64,000 bases of DNA from Rhizobium ruizarguesonis (GCF_012349115.1 NZ_PQIG01000035.1:62001-126000), one strand, 5' to 3'. Counted from the stretch's first letter, positions 1 through 9,691 are shown. Numbers and translations: made by a program. Notes: a model not told the origin generated them from the letters alone.

Positions 1-174
1 GACGGCCGAGGATTTCTTTCGTGTGCCGGAACTGCGATCAGCCGTGCCGGAACACAGCGGAATCCGCTTTCTCTGCCTTAGCGAGGCAGTGGCGGAGGCC
101 ATCCCGACGGCTCTGAAAAAAGCCGTAACGATTTCACCGATGACGGATGAGCAAAGCCTTTTGTCGCTGCTTTG
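1..174 (+). CDS. hemD: Uroporphyrinogen-III synthase, C-terminal end (partial)
   Basis: Only the last 57 codons are present, read in the frame starting at base 2 and ending in TGA at 172-174. The tail includes IRFLCLSEAVAEA, which resembles the end of HemD, the enzyme that closes and inverts hydroxymethylbilane to uroporphyrinogen III in haem synthesis. The identification rests mainly on position: in rhizobia hemD is followed by a COG4223 membrane protein and hemY, exactly as here. The fragment has no diagnostic catalytic residues, so the name is an inference from synteny plus weak similarity. Confidence 0.75.
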
Positions 175-263
175 AGGCTCCACCCGCCCAAATTTGATCT
201 AACCTCTTCCCTTAACTGGCATCACTGTCTAGTTTCGTTGCAATGCAGAATAAAGAGGACCTC

Positions 264-1514
264 ATGGTATCGGGAAACCCGCCACGCCATTCGAAGAGCG
301 CCGACGAGCCGGTCACGATCGACCTCGATGCACAGGAATTCGCCTCTGCAGCCGATACCGAAAAACCGGTAGACAATGAAACTGCCGACGCCGACAGCAC
401 CGCCGCCGCCGATGCCGGCCTGCCGCCCGAAACCGAGCCTGCATCGCATGCCGAAGATGAAGAAAAGCCTGTGATGGATGCGCCGGAGGAGGAACCGGCA
501 GCTCCAGAACCCTCCTTCACCCCTCCTCCCGAACAGCCTGCGCCGAAGAGCGCCGCCACCTCCGGTCTCATTGCCGCCGGCATCGTCGGCGGCCTCGTGG
601 CGCTGCTTGGCGCCGGCGCTATCCAGTATGCGGGTTACCTCCCGGGCTCCGCCGTGCCGCAGACGACCTCGCCGGAGACTGCCGATCTTGCCGGTGAGAT
701 CGACGGCCTGAAACAGACCATCGCCAACCTTGCCGCCAATCCGGCGAGCGCGGATAATGGTGAGCTCGAGAAGCGCGTCGCTGCGCTGGAAACGGCTGCG
801 AAGGCCCCCGCAGTCGCCGCACCGGCCGATTCGGGTAACGTCGAGGCACTCAACCAGAAGATTGCGGAACTGACCGGTCAGGTCGACCAGCTGCGCTCAA
901 CGCTTACCCAATCATCCGAGCAGCAGACGACGAGCGGCGCCGATATCGCCAAGCGCCTCGAAGAGGCCGAAAAGAAGCTGAACGAGCCGCGCGAGGACGT
1001 CGCCGTTGCCCGGGCGATCGCCGCTGCCGCCCTGAAGGCGGCGATCGATCGCGGTGGTCCTTTCCTGGCCGAACTCGACACCTTCGCCAGCGTCGCACCC
1101 GACGATCCGGCCGTCGCCGACCTTAGAGCCTTTGCCGAAACCGGCATTCCCTCACGCACCGAGCTGGTGCGCGAAGTTCCCGATGTCGCCACCGCGATCG
1201 TCGAAGCCGTCAACCAGCCGGACCCGAACCAAAGCTGGTCGGACCGGCTGATGTCGAGCGCCAAGTCGCTGGTGAGTGTCCGTCCCGTTGGCAATATCGA
1301 GGGCGAAAGCGTCGAAGCCATTGCCGCCCGCATGGAGGAGAAGGTGAAGAGCGGCGACCTGCCCGGCGCATCTGCCGAATGGAACAACCTGCCGGCTCTC
1401 GGCAAACAGGCCTCCGCCGCCTTCAAGCAATCGCTCGAAGCGCGCATCCGCGTCGAGGAACTGGTCGGCGGGGCGCTGTCGAAAGCGGTTTCCGGCACCG
1501 GCAAGGAAGGATAA
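264..1514 (+). CDS. Mitofilin-like inner membrane protein (alphaproteobacterial Mic60, COG4223)
   Basis: A 416-residue protein with an acidic, Pro/Ala-rich N-terminal region, one membrane segment (SGLIAAGIVGGLVALLGAGA, about residues 95-115), a coiled-coil stretch to about residue 240 and a helical C-terminal part. This is the layout of alphaproteobacterial mitofilin, the bacterial relative of mitochondrial Mic60, which shapes intracytoplasmic membranes. Placement between hemD and hemY is the classic neighbourhood. I chose ATG 264 because AAGAGGA lies just upstream; an in-frame ATG at 243 has no ribosome site. It ends four bases before hemY, so the two are probably co-transcribed. Membrane-shaping activity in a rhizobium is inferred. 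Confidence 0.85.
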   Translation: MVSGNPPRHSKSADEPVTIDLDAQEFASAADTEKPVDNETADADSTAAADAGLPPETEPASHAEDEEKPVMDAPEEEPAAPEPSFTPPPEQPAPKSAATSGLIAAGIVGGLVALLGAGAIQYAGYLPGSAVPQTTSPETADLAGEIDGLKQTIANLAANPASADNGELEKRVAALETAAKAPAVAAPADSGNVEALNQKIAELTGQVDQLRSTLTQSSEQQTTSGADIAKRLEEAEKKLNEPREDVAVARAIAAAALKAAIDRGGPFLAELDTFASVAPDDPAVADLRAFAETGIPSRTELVREVPDVATAIVEAVNQPDPNQSWSDRLMSSAKSLVSVRPVGNIEGESVEAIAARMEEKVKSGDLPGASAEWNNLPALGKQASAAFKQSLEARIRVEELVGGALSKAVSGTGKEG

Positions 1515-1518
1515 GACC

Positions 1519-3147
1519 ATGCTGATCCGCCTTGTCGTCTTCGCCCTCTTCGTGTTGCTTCTCGCCTATGGCTTCTCCTGGCTTGCCGATCGTCCCGGCG
1601 ACCTCTCGCTGATCTGGGAGGGCCAGATCTACCAGACGACGCTGATCGTCGCCGCCAGCGCGATCATCGCTCTCATTGCCGCCGTGATGATCGCCTGGTG
1701 GTTCGTCCGTCTCGTCTGGACCTCGCCGCATTCGGTGACCCGTTATTTCCGCGCCCGCAAGCGGGATCGCGGTTATCAGGCGCTGTCGACCGGCCTGATT
1801 GCCGCCGGCGCCGGCAATGCGCTGCTCGCCCGCAAGATGGCTGCCCGCTCGCGTGGCCTCATCCGCGCCGATCAGGAACCGCTGATCAACCTGCTCGAGG
1901 CCCAGGCCGCCCTGATCGAAGGTCGCCATGACGAAGCGCGCGCCAAGTTCGAGGCCATGGCCAACGATCCCGAGACCCGCGAGCTCGGTCTGCGCGGTCT
2001 CTATCTGGAAGCCCGCCGTCTTGGGGCCAACGAGGCCGCCCGCCAATATGCCGAAAAGGCTGCCGACAACGCGCCCTATCTTCCCTGGGCCGCACAGGCG
2101 ACGCTCGAATATCGCAGCCAGGCCGGCCGCTGGGACGATGCGATCCGCTTGCTCGAACAGCAGAAGGCCGCGCGCGTCGTCGAAAAGGCCGAAGCCAACC
2201 GTCTGCACGCCGTCCTCCTGACGGCGCGCGCCGGCGAGAAGCTGGAAAGCAACCCGACCGGTGCCCGCGACGACGCCCTGCAGGCGCTGAAGCTTGCCGC
2301 CGATTTCATTCCGGCAGCCCTCATTGCCGCAAAGGCGCTGTTTCGCGAAGGCGGCGTGCGCAAGGCCGCCTCGATCCTCGAACAGGCATGGAAATCGGCA
2401 CCTCATCCCGAGATCGGCCAAGCCTATGTCAGGGCCCGCAGCGGCGATTCCACGCTCGACCGGCTGAAGCGCGCCGAGCGGCTGGAAGGGCAGCGCCCGA
2501 ACAATGTCGAATCCCTTCTTGTCGTCGCCCAGGCAGCCCTCGACGCGCAGGAATTCGCCAAGGCGCGCGCCAAAGCGGAAGCGGCGGCCCGCATGCAGCC
2601 GCGTGAAGCCGCCTACCTGCTGCTGGCCGACATCGAAGAAGCCGAGACCGGCGACCAGGGCCGCGTGCGCCATTGGCTGGCCCAGGCGCTCAAGGCGCCG
2701 CGCGATCCGGCCTGGGTGGCAGACGGCTTCGTGTCGGACAAATGGCTGCCGGTATCGCCCGTGACCGGCCGTCTCGACGCCTTCGAATGGAAGGCGCCCT
2801 TCGGCCAGATCGAGGGTCCGCTCGAAGACGGTTCGGCGCCGGCCTCGATCGAAACGGCTTTGAAGACATTGCCGCCGCTGCGTGACGTCAGGCCGGAAAG
2901 CCCCGTCAACGACCATCGCATCATCGAGCTGGAACGCGCCGCGACGATTGCCGAGGCTGTGCGCCCCACGCCGGCACCGGCACCGGCACCGACATCGTCA
3001 AAACCGAAACCCGTCGAACCGGCCGCGGGCGATAAAGCGCCCGCGCCGAGCGAGGCGAAACCTTTCTTTGGCGGACTGCCGGATGATCCCGGCGTTCGCG
3101 ATCCCAGGGTGGAACCGGAACCCAAGACACGGCTCCGCCTTTTCTGA
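1519..3147 (+). CDS. hemY: HemY-like tetratricopeptide membrane protein
   Basis: 542 residues. Two N-terminal membrane helices (LIRLVVFALFVLLLAYGF and TTLIVAASAIIALIAAVMIA) are followed by a HemY_N-type region and a long TPR-like helical array, then a Pro/Ala-rich tail (PAPAPAPTSSKPKPVEP). Proteobacterial HemY proteins of this type are encoded beside hemD and are linked to late haem synthesis, but their biochemical role is unclear. This is not the protoporphyrinogen oxidase that shares the symbol. It follows the mitofilin-like gene by four bases. Confidence 0.85.
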   Translation: MLIRLVVFALFVLLLAYGFSWLADRPGDLSLIWEGQIYQTTLIVAASAIIALIAAVMIAWWFVRLVWTSPHSVTRYFRARKRDRGYQALSTGLIAAGAGNALLARKMAARSRGLIRADQEPLINLLEAQAALIEGRHDEARAKFEAMANDPETRELGLRGLYLEARRLGANEAARQYAEKAADNAPYLPWAAQATLEYRSQAGRWDDAIRLLEQQKAARVVEKAEANRLHAVLLTARAGEKLESNPTGARDDALQALKLAADFIPAALIAAKALFREGGVRKAASILEQAWKSAPHPEIGQAYVRARSGDSTLDRLKRAERLEGQRPNNVESLLVVAQAALDAQEFAKARAKAEAAARMQPREAAYLLLADIEEAETGDQGRVRHWLAQALKAPRDPAWVADGFVSDKWLPVSPVTGRLDAFEWKAPFGQIEGPLEDGSAPASIETALKTLPPLRDVRPESPVNDHRIIELERAATIAEAVRPTPAPAPAPTSSKPKPVEPAAGDKAPAPSEAKPFFGGLPDDPGVRDPRVEPEPKTRLRLF

Positions 3148-3164
3148 AATGGAACGCAAACCGC

Positions 3165-3650
3165 ATGTTCGAACGCTTTCAGGCATTCTTCCAAAATCTC
3201 ACCGCCGACCACCCGAAGAAAGGTTTTGCCCCTGATGATCCGCGCATCGCAGTGGCAGCGCTCTGCATGCAGGTCATGGAGGCCGACGGTCAGATCAAAG
3301 CCAGCGAGAAGAAGCGGCTGCGCAAGCTCCTGAAGGAGCAGTATGCACTCGACGGCAAACAGCTCGATGCTCTGATAGCAGCCGGCCTTGAGGCCGAAAG
3401 CTCCGCCGTCGACTATTATCGCTTCACCGCCGACCTGAAACGTCATCTCAATACCGAGCAACGGCTGGAGCTGATCGGCGTCCTCTGGGACATCGTCTAT
3501 GCCGATGGCGAACGCAGCGAGATGGAAGACCATGTGATCTGGCGTATCGCCGATCTGCTCGGCGTCTCCTCGCGCGAGCGCATCCAGAAGCGGCAGGAGG
3601 CCGCCGCCAGGGTGACAGACGTCCAGGTTGCGCAAGATGATACCGACTGA
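3165..3650 (+). CDS. TerB-like / DjlA N-terminal-like domain protein
   Basis: 161 residues, all helical, with the TerB-family pattern: an acidic AALCMQVMEADGQIKASEKKRL helix pair near residues 27-50 and a second, similar half around DIVYADGERSEMEDHVIWRIADLLG (about 110-135). TerB-like domains bind metal and occur in tellurite-resistance and envelope-associated proteins; no TerC, TerD or TerE gene is nearby, so a tellurite role is not indicated. It lies 17 bases after hemY and overlaps the next gene by 14 bases, so it probably belongs to the same transcript. Confidence 0.75.
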   Translation: MFERFQAFFQNLTADHPKKGFAPDDPRIAVAALCMQVMEADGQIKASEKKRLRKLLKEQYALDGKQLDALIAAGLEAESSAVDYYRFTADLKRHLNTEQRLELIGVLWDIVYADGERSEMEDHVIWRIADLLGVSSRERIQKRQEAAARVTDVQVAQDDTD

Positions 3651-4392
3651 GCAAAACCCGAACCGCGACGGGCGCCCGATCCTCATCGTCCTGCATCAGG
3701 AACGGTCGAGCCCCGGCCGTGTCGGCCAATTGCTCGTCGAAAAGGGCTACCGCCTCGATATCCGTCGACCGGTTCTGGGTCAGTCGCTTCCGACAACGCT
3801 TAAAGACCATGCCGGCGCCGTCGTCTTCGGCGGGCCGATGAGTGCCAACGATCCCGATGACTTCGTCAAGAAGGAGATCGACTGGATCAACGTTCCGCTC
3901 CGGGAAAAGCGCCCCTACCTCGGTATCTGCCTCGGCGCGCAGATGCTGGTGCATCATCTCGGTGGCAAGGTGCAGCCGAATGCCGACGGATCTACGGAGA
4001 TCGGCTGGTATCCGCTGCACCCGACCGAGAAGGGCCGCCTGCTGATGCACTGGCCGAGGATGGTCTATCATTTCCACCGCGAGGGCTTCGAGCTGCCGCG
4101 CGGCGCCGACCTGCTGGCCGAAGGCGATGCCTATCCGAACCAGGCCTTCCGCTACGACGACAACGCCTGGGGGCTGCAGTTCCATGCCGAACTGACCCGG
4201 GTGATGATGCATCGCTGGGTCGTGCATGGCGCCCATCGCTTCATCTTGCCGAACGCCCAGCAGGGCCGCGAACATCTCGAAGGCCGCATGCTGTTCGATG
4301 CGCCGCTGAGAGCCTGGCTCACCGAATTCCTCGACATCGTCTTCGAGGGAAAGACGGCGAAGGCGGCGTCCTCTATCGCTCTTCGCGCATAA
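3637..4392 (+). CDS. Class I glutamine amidotransferase-like protein
   Basis: 251 residues with a GATase-1 fold: the nucleophile elbow YLGICLGAQML (Cys near residue 95) and the catalytic His-x-Glu in LQFHAEL near residue 183. Such stand-alone domains hydrolyse glutamine or act on gamma-glutamyl compounds; many are annotated loosely as GMP synthase-like. The substrate cannot be told from sequence. ATG 3637 is preferred over the TTG at 3628; the start lies inside the end of the TerB-like gene, which suggests translational coupling. Confidence 0.8.
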   Translation: MIPTEQNPNRDGRPILIVLHQERSSPGRVGQLLVEKGYRLDIRRPVLGQSLPTTLKDHAGAVVFGGPMSANDPDDFVKKEIDWINVPLREKRPYLGICLGAQMLVHHLGGKVQPNADGSTEIGWYPLHPTEKGRLLMHWPRMVYHFHREGFELPRGADLLAEGDAYPNQAFRYDDNAWGLQFHAELTRVMMHRWVVHGAHRFILPNAQQGREHLEGRMLFDAPLRAWLTEFLDIVFEGKTAKAASSIALRA

Positions 4393-4399
4393 TCGGTTT

Positions 4400-5650
4400 C
4401 TAAATCGATTCCGACGATACAGTGGGCGCGTCCAGCGTATCGATCCCGCGCAGTTTGGGGAAACTCGACGCCCAGATCGCCGCCACGACAAGCGTTCCGA
4501 TCCCGCCGATGACGACCGCCGGCACCGCGCCGAAGAGCGCCGCCATCGTGCCCGCCCTGAATTCCCCGAGCTCGTTCGAAGCGCCGACGAAGACCATGTT
4601 GACCGCATTGACACGGCCGCGCAGCTGGTCCGGCGTCCAGAGCGCAATCAGGCTCTCGCGGACATAGACCGACACCATGTCGGCCGCCCCCATCAGCGCC
4701 AGCGCCGCGATCGAGACCTCGGTATTGGTCGAGACGCCGAAGATGATCGTTCCGACGCCGAACAGGGCGACGCCGATGAACATGTAGATGCCGGCGCGAT
4801 GTTTGAGCGGATAGGCGGCAAGGAAAATCGCCATGACGATGGCGCCAAGTCCCGGTGCGGCGCGCAGCAGTCCGAGGCCCCAGGGGCCGAGGGTGAGGAT
4901 GTCACGTGCGAAGATCGGCATCAGCGCCGTCGCGCCGCCGAGCAGCACGGCAAAGAGGTCGAGGGAGATCGCTCCGAGCACCACCTTTTCGGCGCGGATG
5001 AAACTGAAGCCGCCGAGGATCATCGCCCAGCTCTTGGTTTCGCCCGTCGTCTTCTGCACCGGTTTCGGGATCATGTAGAGAAGGGCCGCACCGAGCACGG
5101 AAAAGATCACCGCCACCGTATAGGCGGTCGTCGCGCTGACGCCGTAGAGCAGACCGCCAAGCACCGGGCCGGTGATTGCCGCAAGCTGCCAGGACGACGA
5201 ATTCCAGGCGATGGCATTGGAAAGATCCTGCTCCGGCACGAGATTGGGTGCCAGCGACTGCACCGCCGGCGACATGAAGGCGCGTTCGATGCCGAAGATC
5301 AAAAGCACCGCGAAAACAGGCAAGGGCGTGAAGGTCCCCATGACAGTCATGACCAGCAGCGCCAGCGTGCAGAGTGCGCTCACCAGCGAGCAGAGTGCGG
5401 CAATCGCCCGGCGATTGTACCGGTCGGCCACCGAACCGGTGACCAGGATGAGCAGCAGCGACGGCAGGAACTGCACGAGACCGATCAAACCGAGATAGAT
5501 CGCGCTGCCCGTCTGGTCGTACATCTGCCAGCCGACGGCGACGCTGACGATCTGCTGCGAGAAGGAAAGCAGGAAGCGCGCGAAGAAGAAACGCGTGTAG
5601 GACGAATGCCGGAACGCGGCAAAACGGTCTCCGGTGGGCGAAAACGACAT
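4400..5650 (-). CDS. MFS transporter (EntS/MFS_3-like)
   Basis: 416 residues with 10-12 hydrophobic segments. The N-terminal half has the major-facilitator signature GSVADRYNRRAIAA between helices 2 and 3, and FRHSSYTRFFFARFLLSFSQQ begins the first helix, as in the MFS_3 group that includes the enterobactin exporter EntS. The substrate is unknown and no siderophore gene is adjacent. The start at 5650 (MSFSPTGDRF) gives the usual family length; a longer frame to 5746 adds an unlikely basic stretch. The ribosome site is weak. It converges with the amidotransferase, with only seven bases between the stops. Confidence 0.8.
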   Translation of the reverse strand: MSFSPTGDRFAAFRHSSYTRFFFARFLLSFSQQIVSVAVGWQMYDQTGSAIYLGLIGLVQFLPSLLLILVTGSVADRYNRRAIAALCSLVSALCTLALLVMTVMGTFTPLPVFAVLLIFGIERAFMSPAVQSLAPNLVPEQDLSNAIAWNSSSWQLAAITGPVLGGLLYGVSATTAYTVAVIFSVLGAALLYMIPKPVQKTTGETKSWAMILGGFSFIRAEKVVLGAISLDLFAVLLGGATALMPIFARDILTLGPWGLGLLRAAPGLGAIVMAIFLAAYPLKHRAGIYMFIGVALFGVGTIIFGVSTNTEVSIAALALMGAADMVSVYVRESLIALWTPDQLRGRVNAVNMVFVGASNELGEFRAGTMAALFGAVPAVVIGGIGTLVVAAIWASSFPKLRGIDTLDAPTVSSESI

Positions 5651-5780
5651 GGAGGTTTTCCGAGGAGACGGGCGCCGGAATAGCTGCAAAGCCGCCCCAT
5701 GATTCACCGCGCGTTTCCACACGGCACTTGCCCGTTTAGTCGCCAATGTCTACATGTCTGTCAACAACGAATTGGAGACG

Positions 5781-6074
5781 ATGATGTTTGCGCTGTTTCA
5801 AACCATTGATTTGGCTTTGAATATTTACACCTGGATCCTGATTGCCAGTGCCGTTTTTTCCTGGCTCTATGCCTTCAATGTTATCAATTCCAGCAATCAG
5901 TTCGTCAATTCGGTCGGCACATTCCTCTATAATGTCACCGAACCGGTGCTGAAGCCGATCCGTCGCCTGCTGCCGAACCTTGGCGGCATCGACATTTCGC
6001 CGATCATCCTGCTGCTGATCATCTTCTTCCTGCGCACCCTGCTCTGGACCACGCTGTACCCGCTGGTCGCTTGA
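5781..6074 (+). CDS. YggT family membrane protein
   Basis: 97 residues with two long hydrophobic helices joined by a loop carrying the YggT hallmark [22 protein letters not shown]. YggT proteins are small inner-membrane proteins of uncertain role, linked to osmotic stress and, in other phyla, to division-site or photosystem assembly. GGAG just upstream of ATGATG at 5781 favours this start over an earlier ATG at 5754. Its stop overlaps the start of the DUF167 gene, as in the common yggT-yggU pair. Confidence 0.88.
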   Translation: MMFALFQTIDLALNIYTWILIASAVFSWLYAFNVINSSNQFVNSVGTFLYNVTEPVLKPIRRLLPNLGGIDISPIILLLIIFFLRTLLWTTLYPLVA

Positions 6075-6382
6075 GCCGTCCCTGGAGCCTTTTCGATGAC
6101 CATCTGCGCCTCGCCGTCCGGCTGACGCCGAATGGCGGGCGTGACGCGATCGATGGCATTGAGGCCGACGGCGAGGGTGAAGCGTTGCTGAAGGCACGCG
6201 TCACCGCCGTGCCCGAAAAAGGCAAGGCCAACAAGGCACTCATCCTTTTGATCGCAAAATCCCTGCGCATTCCCAAATCCAGCATCAGTCTCGTCTCGGG
6301 TGAGACCGCGCGCAAAAAAATCCTCCGAATCGACGGCGATCCGGAGGATTTGGTAAAAAAGCTCGAGATATTTTTAGGCTGA
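6071..6382 (+). CDS. DUF167 / YggU family protein
   Basis: 103 residues matching the DUF167 pattern, with [13 protein letters not shown] at the front and the core [17 protein letters not shown] followed by a [15 protein letters not shown] strand-helix. It is a small soluble alpha/beta protein of unknown function, often encoded after yggT. The start is TTG at 6071, overlapping the yggT stop by four bases (TTGA), which is why a shorter ATG start would cut into the domain. It converges with ppa, with only four bases between the stops. Confidence 0.88.
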   Translation: MSRPWSLFDDHLRLAVRLTPNGGRDAIDGIEADGEGEALLKARVTAVPEKGKANKALILLIAKSLRIPKSSISLVSGETARKKILRIDGDPEDLVKKLEIFLG

Positions 6383-6386
6383 ACAA

Positions 6387-6920
6387 TCAGCCTTTCTTCT
6401 TGGCGCGCTCGACGGCTTCGAGGATGAGTTCGCCGGCTTCCTTGGAGTCGCCCCAGCCGAAGATCTTCACCCACTTGCCGGGCTCCAGATCCTTGTAGTG
6501 CTCGAAGAAGTGCTCGATCTGCTTCAGGGTGATCTCGGGAAGATCGGTGTAGTCCTTCACCTTCTCATAGCGCAGCGTCAGCTTCGGCGACGGCACGGCG
6601 ATGATCTTCTCGTCCTTGCCGGAATTGTCTTCCATCTTCAGGACGCCGATCGGACGCACATTGATGACGCAGCCGGGAACCAGCGGGCGGGTGCTGGCGA
6701 TCAGTACGTCGATCGGGTCGCCGTCTTCCGACAGTGTGTGCGGCACGAAACCATAATTGCCCGGATAGGTCATCGGCGTATAGAGGAAACGATCGACCAC
6801 CAGCGTGCCGGCTTCCTTGTCCATCTCATACTTGATGGGATGGCCGCCGACCGGAACCTCGACGATAACGTTGACGTCCTCAGGTGGATTGTTACCGATT
6901 GAAATGGCGTCGATGCGCAT
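6387..6920 (-). CDS. ppa: Inorganic pyrophosphatase, family I
   Basis: 177 residues, the normal length for bacterial family I enzymes. It hydrolyses pyrophosphate to phosphate and so pulls biosynthetic reactions forward in the cytoplasm. Visible signatures are the substrate-binding [29 protein letters not shown], and the metal-binding DGDPIDVLI (D-x-D-P-x-D). Start at 6920 (MRIDAISIG) agrees with the family; an in-frame ATG at 6986 adds 22 residues that do not fit. Confidence 0.96.
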   Translation of the reverse strand: MRIDAISIGNNPPEDVNVIVEVPVGGHPIKYEMDKEAGTLVVDRFLYTPMTYPGNYGFVPHTLSEDGDPIDVLIASTRPLVPGCVINVRPIGVLKMEDNSGKDEKIIAVPSPKLTLRYEKVKDYTDLPEITLKQIEHFFEHYKDLEPGKWVKIFGWGDSKEAGELILEAVERAKKKG

Positions 6921-7148
6921 AAGAAACTCCCGCGAGGTTGAATTTGCTGGCAGCCAGATAATCAGTTTCATGTGGCAACGCAACATGGCAGAGCGTCAAT
7001 GCTTAACTGCACCGGCGCACATTCACATCAAAAGTTTCTAATAGGAGATAGTCGTACGCTGACTCCAGCGCCGCGCATTTTTTCAGACGCGCAAAAGACT
7101 CTGCAGCATTTTGAAGTGCATAATTTAGGGAATGATGCAGCAGGCCGC
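6921..7148. repeat. Intergenic stretch with a degenerate rhizobial palindromic module
   Basis: No gene is evident. Bases about 7066-7117 (CAGCGCCGCGC, then CAGACGCGCAAAAGA, then CTGCAGCATTTTGA) are a decayed copy of the module seen better preserved at 37435-37468 and 54415-54454. It lies upstream of ppa and downstream of the GNAT gene. Confidence 0.5.
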
Positions 7149-7655
7149 TCAGCTCCAGATGAAGCCGATCTTCTTCAATTGCCTGTGGTCGAAACTTTCC
7201 ATGCCTTCGCAGAAATCGACGCCGCCATGATTGCGGTAGAAGTCACTGGCGTTCTCGTTTTCCTCGAGGCACCAGACAACCAGCCCGTTGCAGCCGAGCG
7301 ACTTCAAGAGCCGGCGCGCCTCGCCGAACAGCATCCTGCCGAGGCCGATGCCCTGATACTCAGGCCGAAGATAAAGCTCGTAAATCTCGCCTTCCTGCGG
7401 CAGAGCGCGGGCGCGATTGAGGCCGAGTGTCGCGTAGCCGGCAACTGTTCCGGCAACATCGAGAACCAGCAGCGTTGCCGGTCCGCGCGTCGCCTTGCGC
7501 CACCAGCTTTCGCCGCGCCGCTCGATCATCTGCGTCAGCGCGCGATGCGGAATGATGCCGGCGTAGGTGTGTTGCCAGGCAAGCCTGTGTGTTTCCGATA
7601 TGGCTCGGGCATCTTGCGGCTCGGCCCGCCGGACATCGATCGACAACGTCTTCAT
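7149..7655 (-). CDS. GNAT family N-acetyltransferase
   Basis: 168 residues with a GNAT fold: N-terminal IDVRRAEPQDARAISETHRLAW, the acetyl-CoA-binding strand-helix YLRPEYQGIGLGRMLFGEAR (motif A, Q-G-x-G-x-G/R) and the C-terminal NASDFYRNHGGVDF (motif B). The acceptor substrate is not predictable. Start chosen at 7655 (MKTLSIDV), because the upstream 30 codons of the open frame are unlike the family. A CtrA-type box lies about 100 bases upstream (7753-7767). Confidence 0.82.
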   Translation of the reverse strand: MKTLSIDVRRAEPQDARAISETHRLAWQHTYAGIIPHRALTQMIERRGESWWRKATRGPATLLVLDVAGTVAGYATLGLNRARALPQEGEIYELYLRPEYQGIGLGRMLFGEARRLLKSLGCNGLVVWCLEENENASDFYRNHGGVDFCEGMESFDHRQLKKIGFIWS

Positions 7656-7752
7656 AACGTTTACTCTGGTCCCGCCGAGGGCAATTAACCATATGCACAG
7701 GGGCATTGTGATCGATTGCCCACAGACTTGATATGTGGACGACAATCAAAAG

Positions 7753-7767
7753 TTAACGCTTTTTTAA
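7753..7767. promoter_or_regulatory. CtrA-type binding box, TTAA-N7-TTAA
   Basis: TTAACGCTTTTTTAA is an exact match to the alphaproteobacterial CtrA full-site consensus TTAA-N7-TTAA, followed by C. It lies 98 bases upstream of the GNAT start (minus strand) and beyond the typA terminator. Binding is inferred from the motif only. Confidence 0.5.
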
Positions 7768-7801
7768 CGATTGTCACAAGATGGAATCGACGCGGCGCAC
7801 A

Positions 7802-7831
7802 ATAAAAAACCCCGGCGCGAAGGCCGGGGTT
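7802..7831 (-). terminator. Rho-independent terminator of typA
   Basis: Read on the minus strand, arms AACCCCGGC (7808-7816) and GCCGGGGTT (7823-7831) form a nine-pair stem around a six-base loop, followed by a run of Us from 7809 down to 7804. It lies about 40 bases after the typA stop. Confidence 0.85.
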
Positions 7832-7870
7832 TCTAAGGTTTTCTGAAAGATTGCGACGCGCTCTAGGCTC

Positions 7871-9691
7871 TCAGAGGGCGGCCTTCGACTTTTCGAAACG
7901 CTTGCGATCGTTTGCGTCGAGATACATCTTGCGCAGACGAATATTCTTCGGTGTCACTTCCATCAACTCGTCATCCTGGATCCAGGAGAGAGCGCGATCA
8001 AGCGTCATGCGGATCGGCGGCGTCAGCTTCACCGCTTCGTCCTTGCCGGCGGCGCGGATGTTGGTGAGCTGCTTGCCCTTCAGGACGTTGACTTCAAGAT
8101 CGTTGTCACGCGAATGGATGCCGATGATCATGCCGGCATAGACCTTTTCGCCCGGCTCGATGATCATCGGGCCGCGATCTTCCAGGTTGAACATCGCATA
8201 GGCGACGGCTTCGCCGGGAGCGTTGGCGAGCAGCACGCCGTTGACGCGGCCACCGATCACACCCTTGTAGGGCTGGTAGTCGTGGAACAGGCGGTTCATG
8301 ATCGCCGTGCCGCGCGTATCCGTCAGCAGCTCCGACTGGTAGCCGATCAGGCCACGGGTCGGTGCGTAGAAACGCAGGCGAAGACGGTTGCCGCCCGACG
8401 GACGCAGCTCGACCATTTCGGCCTTGCGCTCGGACATCTTCTGCACGACGACACCGGAATGTTCTTCGTCGACGTCGATGACGACCTCTTCGACCGGCTC
8501 CAGAAGCTGGCCGCTTTCGTCCTTGTGCATCACGACGCGCGGACGCGACACGGCAAGCTCGAAGCCTTCGCGACGCATGGTCTCGATGAGAACGGCGAGC
8601 TGAAGTTCGCCACGGCCGGACACGTAGAACGAATCCTTGCCTTCGGCTTCTTCGATCTTCAGGGCGACGTTGCCTTCCGCTTCCTTGAAGAGACGGTCGC
8701 GGATGACGCGGCTCGTCACCTTGTCGCCTTCGGTGCCGGCCAGCGGGCTGTCGTTGACGATGAAGGACATGGTGACAGTCGGCGGATCGATCGGCTGCGC
8801 CTGCAGCGGCTCGGTGATCGAGGGATCGCAGAAGGTGTCGGCGACCGTGCCCTTGGAAAGGCCGGCGATCGCGACAATATCGCCCTGATGCGCTTCTTCG
8901 ATCGCCGTGCGCTCGATGCCGCGGAAGGCGAGGATCTTGGAAATACGGCCGGTTTCGATCGTCTTGCCGTCGGCGTGGAGAACCTTCACTGCCTGGTTCG
9001 GCTTGATGGAACCGGAATTGATACGACCGGTGATGATGCGACCGAGGAAGGGGTTGGCTTCGAGGATCGTGCCGATCATCGTGAACGGACCTTCGTGGAC
9101 GGTCGGCTCCGGAACATGCTTGAGCACCAGGTCGAGAAGCGGCGTAAGACCCTGATCCTTCGGACCTTCCGGATTGACGTTCATCCAGCCGTCGCGGCCG
9201 GAACCGTAGAGGATCGGGAAGTCGAGCTGCTCGTCGGTCGCGTCGAGGTTCGCAAAGAGGTCGAAGACTTCGTTGATGACTTCTTCGTGGCGGCCATCCG
9301 GACGGTCGATCTTGTTGATCGCGACAATCGGACGAAGACCGACCTTCAAGGCCTTGGAGACAACGAACTTCGTCTGCGGCATCGGGCCTTCAGAGGAGTC
9401 GACGAGAACGATCGCGCCATCCACCATCGAGAGAATGCGCTCGACCTCACCGCCGAAGTCGGCGTGGCCGGGGGTGTCGACGATGTTGATGCGGACACCC
9501 TTCCATTCCACCGAGGTCGCCTTGGCGAGAATGGTGATGCCGCGTTCCTTTTCGAGATCGTTCGAGTCCATCACGCGTTCAGCGACACGCTGATTTTCGC
9601 GGAACGAGCCGGACTGCTTGAGAAGCTCATCCACCAGGGTCGTTTTGCCATGGTCAACGTGCGCGATGATCGCGATATTGCGAAGTGACAT
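7871..9691 (-). CDS. typA: Ribosome-associated GTPase TypA/BipA
   Basis: 606 residues, the family length. TypA is a translational GTPase related to EF-G that binds 70S ribosomes and supports growth under stress. Visible G motifs are G1 AHVDHGKTT (residues 10-18), G3 [11 protein letters not shown] and G4 NKIDRPD; the C-terminal half holds the EF-G-like domain V and the BipA-specific tail. The start at 9691 ([15 protein letters not shown]) fits the family; the frame upstream is open for 46 more codons but is not conserved-looking. A strong terminator follows. Confidence 0.95.
   Translation of the reverse strand: MSLRNIAIIAHVDHGKTTLVDELLKQSGSFRENQRVAERVMDSNDLEKERGITILAKATSVEWKGVRINIVDTPGHADFGGEVERILSMVDGAIVLVDSSEGPMPQTKFVVSKALKVGLRPIVAINKIDRPDGRHEEVINEVFDLFANLDATDEQLDFPILYGSGRDGWMNVNPEGPKDQGLTPLLDLVLKHVPEPTVHEGPFTMIGTILEANPFLGRIITGRINSGSIKPNQAVKVLHADGKTIETGRISKILAFRGIERTAIEEAHQGDIVAIAGLSKGTVADTFCDPSITEPLQAQPIDPPTVTMSFIVNDSPLAGTEGDKVTSRVIRDRLFKEAEGNVALKIEEAEGKDSFYVSGRGELQLAVLIETMRREGFELAVSRPRVVMHKDESGQLLEPVEEVVIDVDEEHSGVVVQKMSERKAEMVELRPSGGNRLRLRFYAPTRGLIGYQSELLTDTRGTAIMNRLFHDYQPYKGVIGGRVNGVLLANAPGEAVAYAMFNLEDRGPMIIEPGEKVYAGMIIGIHSRDNDLEVNVLKGKQLTNIRAAGKDEAVKLTPPIRMTLDRALSWIQDDELMEVTPKNIRLRKMYLDANDRKRFEKSKAAL

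Noticed and set aside
1423..2916. Open frame of 497 codons on the minus strand opposite hemY
   Set aside because: Antisense to hemY and unlike any protein family.
8114..9688. Open frame of 524 codons on the plus strand inside typA
   Set aside because: Antisense shadow of typA; composition is repetitive and no family motif is visible.
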